Shown: piece by piece, positions 61,092 to 64,000 of the stretch
Layout of the letters: each line of letters begins with the position of its first letter
Position numbering within the stretch: position 1 is the first letter of the stretch
NCBI GenBank assembly: GCA_033807695.1
Contig: CM066305.1
Location: 2,852,001-2,916,000 of the forward strand
Length of the DNA: 64,000 nucleotides
Reading direction: 5' to 3'
Source: Daedaleopsis sinensis
Lineage: Eukaryota; Basidiomycota; Agaricomycetes; Polyporales; Polyporaceae
The notes under the pieces: model-generated
Seen by the model: the letters and a program-made list of their open reading frames with translations, nothing else
What the model was told of the DNA's origin: nothing
The model's database searches: none
Program-made: the position numbers and the translations under genes

Positions 61092-61718
61092 ATGCCCGTC
61101 GAGCGAGGAACCACGCTGCCGCCGCCGTCGAGGCCAAAGAAGCCTCCGAGCAGGCTCATCACCCTTCGAGCCACGCTGAGGGACCTCATGGACTCAGACC
61201 TCGGTACGTACCGGCAACTATGTCTCATTCTCCATCTGCTGACCGGACCTGCAGCCCAGAAAAGCGGGGACCCGAAGGCGAAGATGAAATGGACGCCGCG
61301 CGGATACGCCAAGGGTGTCGTCTACCGGCGGCGGAAGAAGCTGATTGGATGGCCGGTGTGGGCGGATATCCCGTTTGCAAACCTGAGCGACGTGCCCGGC
61401 GGTGAGCCTGTCATCCAGTTCCTGTTCGACCTGTGGAACACGGGCGTGCTGCGGTTCATCGACGCGGATGCGGACGACATCGACCTCGCCAAGCGGCGGC
61501 CGATGGACGTATGCCCGGGAGTTCCGCGGGAGCTGCCGGCGCCGCAGTGCTGGGGTCCGTACCCGCGGGACGACATGGGGAGGGCACGGGCACGTCCGGT
61601 CACGAACCCCCTCGAGCTGCCTCTGAAGCGGAAGCGGCCGGGCGCGATCACGCCGAAGCTCGTGTTGGATGAGATGGACGAGGCGGACGAGGTGGAGAGC
61701 GACTTGGAGTCGGACTAA
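61092..61718 (+). CDS. Small conserved fungal protein, unknown function
   Basis: The frame is open from the ATG at 61092 to 61718. A likely 51-nt intron (61204-61254, GTACGT..GCAG) is stop-free and in frame, so the protein has 191 residues spliced or 208 unspliced. Segments: a Pro/Lys-rich start, 'KYAKGV'-like 'GYAKGVVYRRRKKLIGWPVW', then 'DIPFANLSDVPGG' and 'LFDLWNTGVLRFIDADADDI', and an acidic C terminus 'DEMDEADEVESDLESD'. The 'GWP..IPFANLS....L..LW..G.L.F' pattern recalls a domain seen in many uncharacterised mushroom proteins. Function unknown. An upstream exon may exist. Confidence 0.65.
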   Translation: MPVERGTTLPPPSRPKKPPSRLITLRATLRDLMDSDLGTYRQLCLILHLLTGPAAQKSGDPKAKMKWTPRGYAKGVVYRRRKKLIGWPVWADIPFANLSDVPGGEPVIQFLFDLWNTGVLRFIDADADDIDLAKRRPMDVCPGVPRELPAPQCWGPYPRDDMGRARARPVTNPLELPLKRKRPGAITPKLVLDEMDEADEVESDLESD

Positions 61719-62681
61719 GGGTGTTCGGTACAGTACTATACAAGTCAGTTCGAGTGAATGTGCACATCAACGGTGTTCTCCTGCTCACCTGCTCCCGACG
61801 CCGGACGGCGGGATGCTCGCGTGCTAACCACATGGTACGGTTCGGAACGCTCGCCGCACGGTCGGTCGGAGCCTCCCGCTCGATGTCGTAACGGGTCCTG
61901 CGCGCAGTCTCAACATCGCGTGTGCCTGTAGTTCCGTGCTATACGGTATACCGCTGTATCGGTCCAGTGTCCGTGAGAATTTGCACTGAACTAAAAGGGA
62001 TGCGAGCCTGCTCACCGTGTCGAGTGTGCATCAGCAGTGAATGCCTGCGTCAAATGGCTAGTACCGTGGTCAGAGTGCTCGTGTGCAATCTGTGGCACTC
62101 GCTCCAAGTATCGACGGCGCAGGATCCTGACAGTGTGCGAATCAGCACCGTCGCGCGACCGAACGGGCGAGCTCCGAGAGTACGCGACCCGCGTCATCGG
62201 AAGCGAGCGTATTAGTGGTTTCCGAGCGGTATGGCGCGGTTCAGCATTCCAGGGGTCGATTCCGAGTGCACGAAGCCTAAAGGGCTCACGAAATGTTCAA
62301 GTGCAGCGCAGGAGTCTCTGCCGCTTCTGGGGCCTGCGCAGTCAGAGCCATGGTACACCACGAGGATGAGGAGCGCGGCGGCGGCGACAAACGAGTACAG
62401 CCGCTGGGCATGTTCAAGCGAGCGGAGTGGTTTTGTGTGATCCGCACGCGCGCTCTGGACTTGGTGTCGCGTACACTAGCGGGTCTCGCGGGGGCCCGAT
62501 CTGCGCGTAGGATACTGTAGGATAGCTTAGTTTACACAGTTACAGACCGAAATACAGCGATTTCCTGCTCACCTCGAGTGCCCCCCTCCACAGCTCCTAG
62601 CCCTCCAGTGAGCGAGTCTATCCCGACGGGAGAGCTTGAGCACGCTCGACTCACCTATCCAGATAGCGCCCGAGTCCGCGC
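61719..62681. other. Intergenic, no gene recognised
   Basis: Short frames only; no repeat or RNA seen. Confidence 0.4.
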
Positions 62682-62852
62682 GGGCCACACCATAGCGGAG
62701 CCTGCCCCCAGTTCTCCTTACTGCCCAGAACACGCCCTGGGCCACACCATAGCGGACGCTGCTCCCAGTTCTCCTTACTGCCCAGAACACGCCCTGGGCC
62801 ACACCATAGCGGACACTGCTCCCAGTTCTCCTTACTGCCCAGAACACGCCCT
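62682..62852. repeat. 57-bp tandem repeat, three units
   Basis: GGGCCACACCATAGCGGA starts units at 62682, 62739 and 62796 with an exact 57-bp period. 57 is a multiple of three, so frames remain open on both strands. Confidence 0.95.
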
Positions 62853-62928
62853 ATCTCGTCCACTCTCTCCGGACGTTTGAGCAAATATATTCCGCGTCTA
62901 ACATATGTACACGCACACAGCCGCCGAC

Positions 62929-63590
62929 CGCTGAGGCCGATGAACCGGCGCGAAGAGTATTTGCCGATGAGCAGCGGGCCCCAGAACATCGTCGAGCGCA
63001 CGACCTGGAATGGACTCCAGCCCTGCTCCCACAGATACGTGAGCACCTTCCTCGACCGGCTCTCCCTGCGCTGCGCCTGTTCCTGGCTCGCCTTGAGATC
63101 ATGCACCCTGCGCGAGTCGGCCGGCTCCGCGTGGTCGTCGCTGCTGGCCCCGGTGGTCTGCTCGTCGGTGAGCTCGCGTGAAGGAACGGTGGTGTTGTTC
63201 GGGTCGCGGGGAACGCCCGCAGGCGACAGGAGGATGAGCTTGTTGACGCGCGTGGGATGGCGGAGTGCGTATGCGACGCTTAGATATCCCCCAAGCGAGT
63301 GGCCGACGAGTGTCATCGACTCGAGGCCCATCTTCTGCCTCCATTGCTCGAGCGAGTCCACGAAGAACGATTCCGCCTCGTTCACGCGTCCGTCGATGTC
63401 TTCCCGTTTCGCCTTGACTTGGAAGGGTACGCGCGCGGAACGCCCCATCCCGAGCCAGTCCAGGGCGTACACGGATGTGCTCCGCTTTGCAGCCCATTGA
63501 CCGAGGGCGGGAAAGTTCTGGAAGAAGAAACCTAGGCCTGCGCCGTATCCATGGAGCACGACTGCAGGCGGCGGGGCGTCGGGGGCAGGG
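62929..63590 (-). pseudogene. Duplicated 662-bp fragment of the ABHD gene
   Basis: Position for position this matches 54065-54726 with no indels and only about six substitutions that I can see (for example at copies of 'ccccagtgg', 'gggtcccgg', 'aacctaagcc' and three near the right end), about 99% identity. It carries the middle of the protein, including 'TLVGHSLGGYLSVAY', but lacks the first ~55 codons and all of the Asp/His C terminus. The frame runs on through unrelated sequence and the 57-bp repeats. Probably non-functional; an open chimeric frame (63601-62651) remains. Confidence 0.9.
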
Positions 63591-64000
63591 TAAGGCTCCA
63601 ACCATTCAGTGTATTTACTATGTATAAACGGTTGTTACTGTTTACCCAATACATTTAGTTTACACGCTCAGTGGTAAAGATCACTAACCGGTTAGTATAC
63701 GGTAAGTAGACGGTTTCTCCCAGTCAGCGACTTGACGCCTAGAGTCCGGGACAAGCGCTGATAAACAGTAGACCAAGACACTAATACTTGAGTCGTAGAT
63801 AGTATCAGATGACTTACACTGCTTACTACTACATGTACTACAGCCAATCGTTGAGTAGAGAGTCGAGAATAACATACGGAGCATGCGGTGCGGACCGTGC
63901 GGTGCTAGGCCACACCAACGTGAAGTTGGCACGCACTACCCCTAACTTTTGAGGTGGTCGCTGACTCGGACTCAGCCGCTTGCTCGGGTTCTGTTCGTGC
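63591..64000. other. AT-rich flank, no gene recognised
   Basis: Abrupt change to A/T-rich sequence at the right edge of the duplicated fragment. It contains small direct repeats (CGGTAAGTAGACGG, TACTAC). The sequence GACTCGGACTCAG at 63964 also occurs at 60334. Confidence 0.4.

Overview
The window looks like nuclear DNA of a GC-rich filamentous basidiomycete, most likely an Agaricomycete and plausibly Polyporales. The evidence is the gene content and style. Genes are dense and split by many 48-75 nt introns with GTRNGT donors and YAG acceptors. Several protein families are typical of mushroom-forming fungi: the F-box proteins, the small coiled-coil family at 9.4 kb, and the 'QGSGKSHT' P-loop ATPases. 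There is no sign of a bacterial, organellar or viral replicon. The organism call is inference from family knowledge; no database was searched.

Layout. 0-15 kb: a SUN-domain nuclear-envelope protein, a proline-rich conserved fungal protein, a GC-rich 136-bp minisatellite followed by a 42-bp one, a protein with an N-terminal PIP box and SQ/TQ-type repeats, a small coiled-coil protein, the ribosome-biogenesis factor ESF2/ABT1, and an Ars2/SERRATE homologue. 15-25 kb: the SSK1 response regulator of the HOG stress pathway and a KDM3/JMJD1-like JmjC demethylase. 25-28.8 kb: almost no recognisable gene. 28.8-33.8 kb: two tandem, intact paralogues of an uncharacterised P-loop ATPase. 34-38 kb: RRP8 rRNA methyltransferase and an F-box protein. 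38-41.4 kb: two tandem secreted M43 metalloproteases. 42-45.3 kb: GatC-like and mS34 head to head, both for mitochondrial translation, then an ACBD5/Atg37-like acyl-CoA-binding protein.

45.9-46.75 kb holds eight irregularly spaced copies of a ~40-nt core repeat. 47.8-54.9 kb: class III alcohol dehydrogenase (formaldehyde/GSNO metabolism) with an unusually long, hairpin-filled first intron, VFA1 (Vps4-associated), an ENT nucleoside transporter and an ABHD4/5-type lipase. From 55 kb to the end the window becomes repeat-rich and gene-poor: a fold-back MITE-like element, a 3 x 311-bp array with exon/intron-like units, a complex direct-repeat zone, a perfect DNA hairpin, one small conserved fungal gene, and a 662-bp, ~99% identical duplicated fragment of the ABHD gene joined to a 57-bp repeat array.

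Most named genes are housekeeping: ribosome biogenesis (ESF2, RRP8), RNA metabolism (Ars2), mitochondrial translation (GatC, mS34), and vesicle/peroxisome traffic (VFA1, Atg37-like). The parts least explained by known biology are the paired P-loop ATPases, the PIP-box/SQ-repeat protein, the intron hairpins in the ADH gene and the dispersed 40-nt repeat. Exon coordinates were placed by hand from splice consensus and reading-frame continuity; 5' ends are the weakest part.
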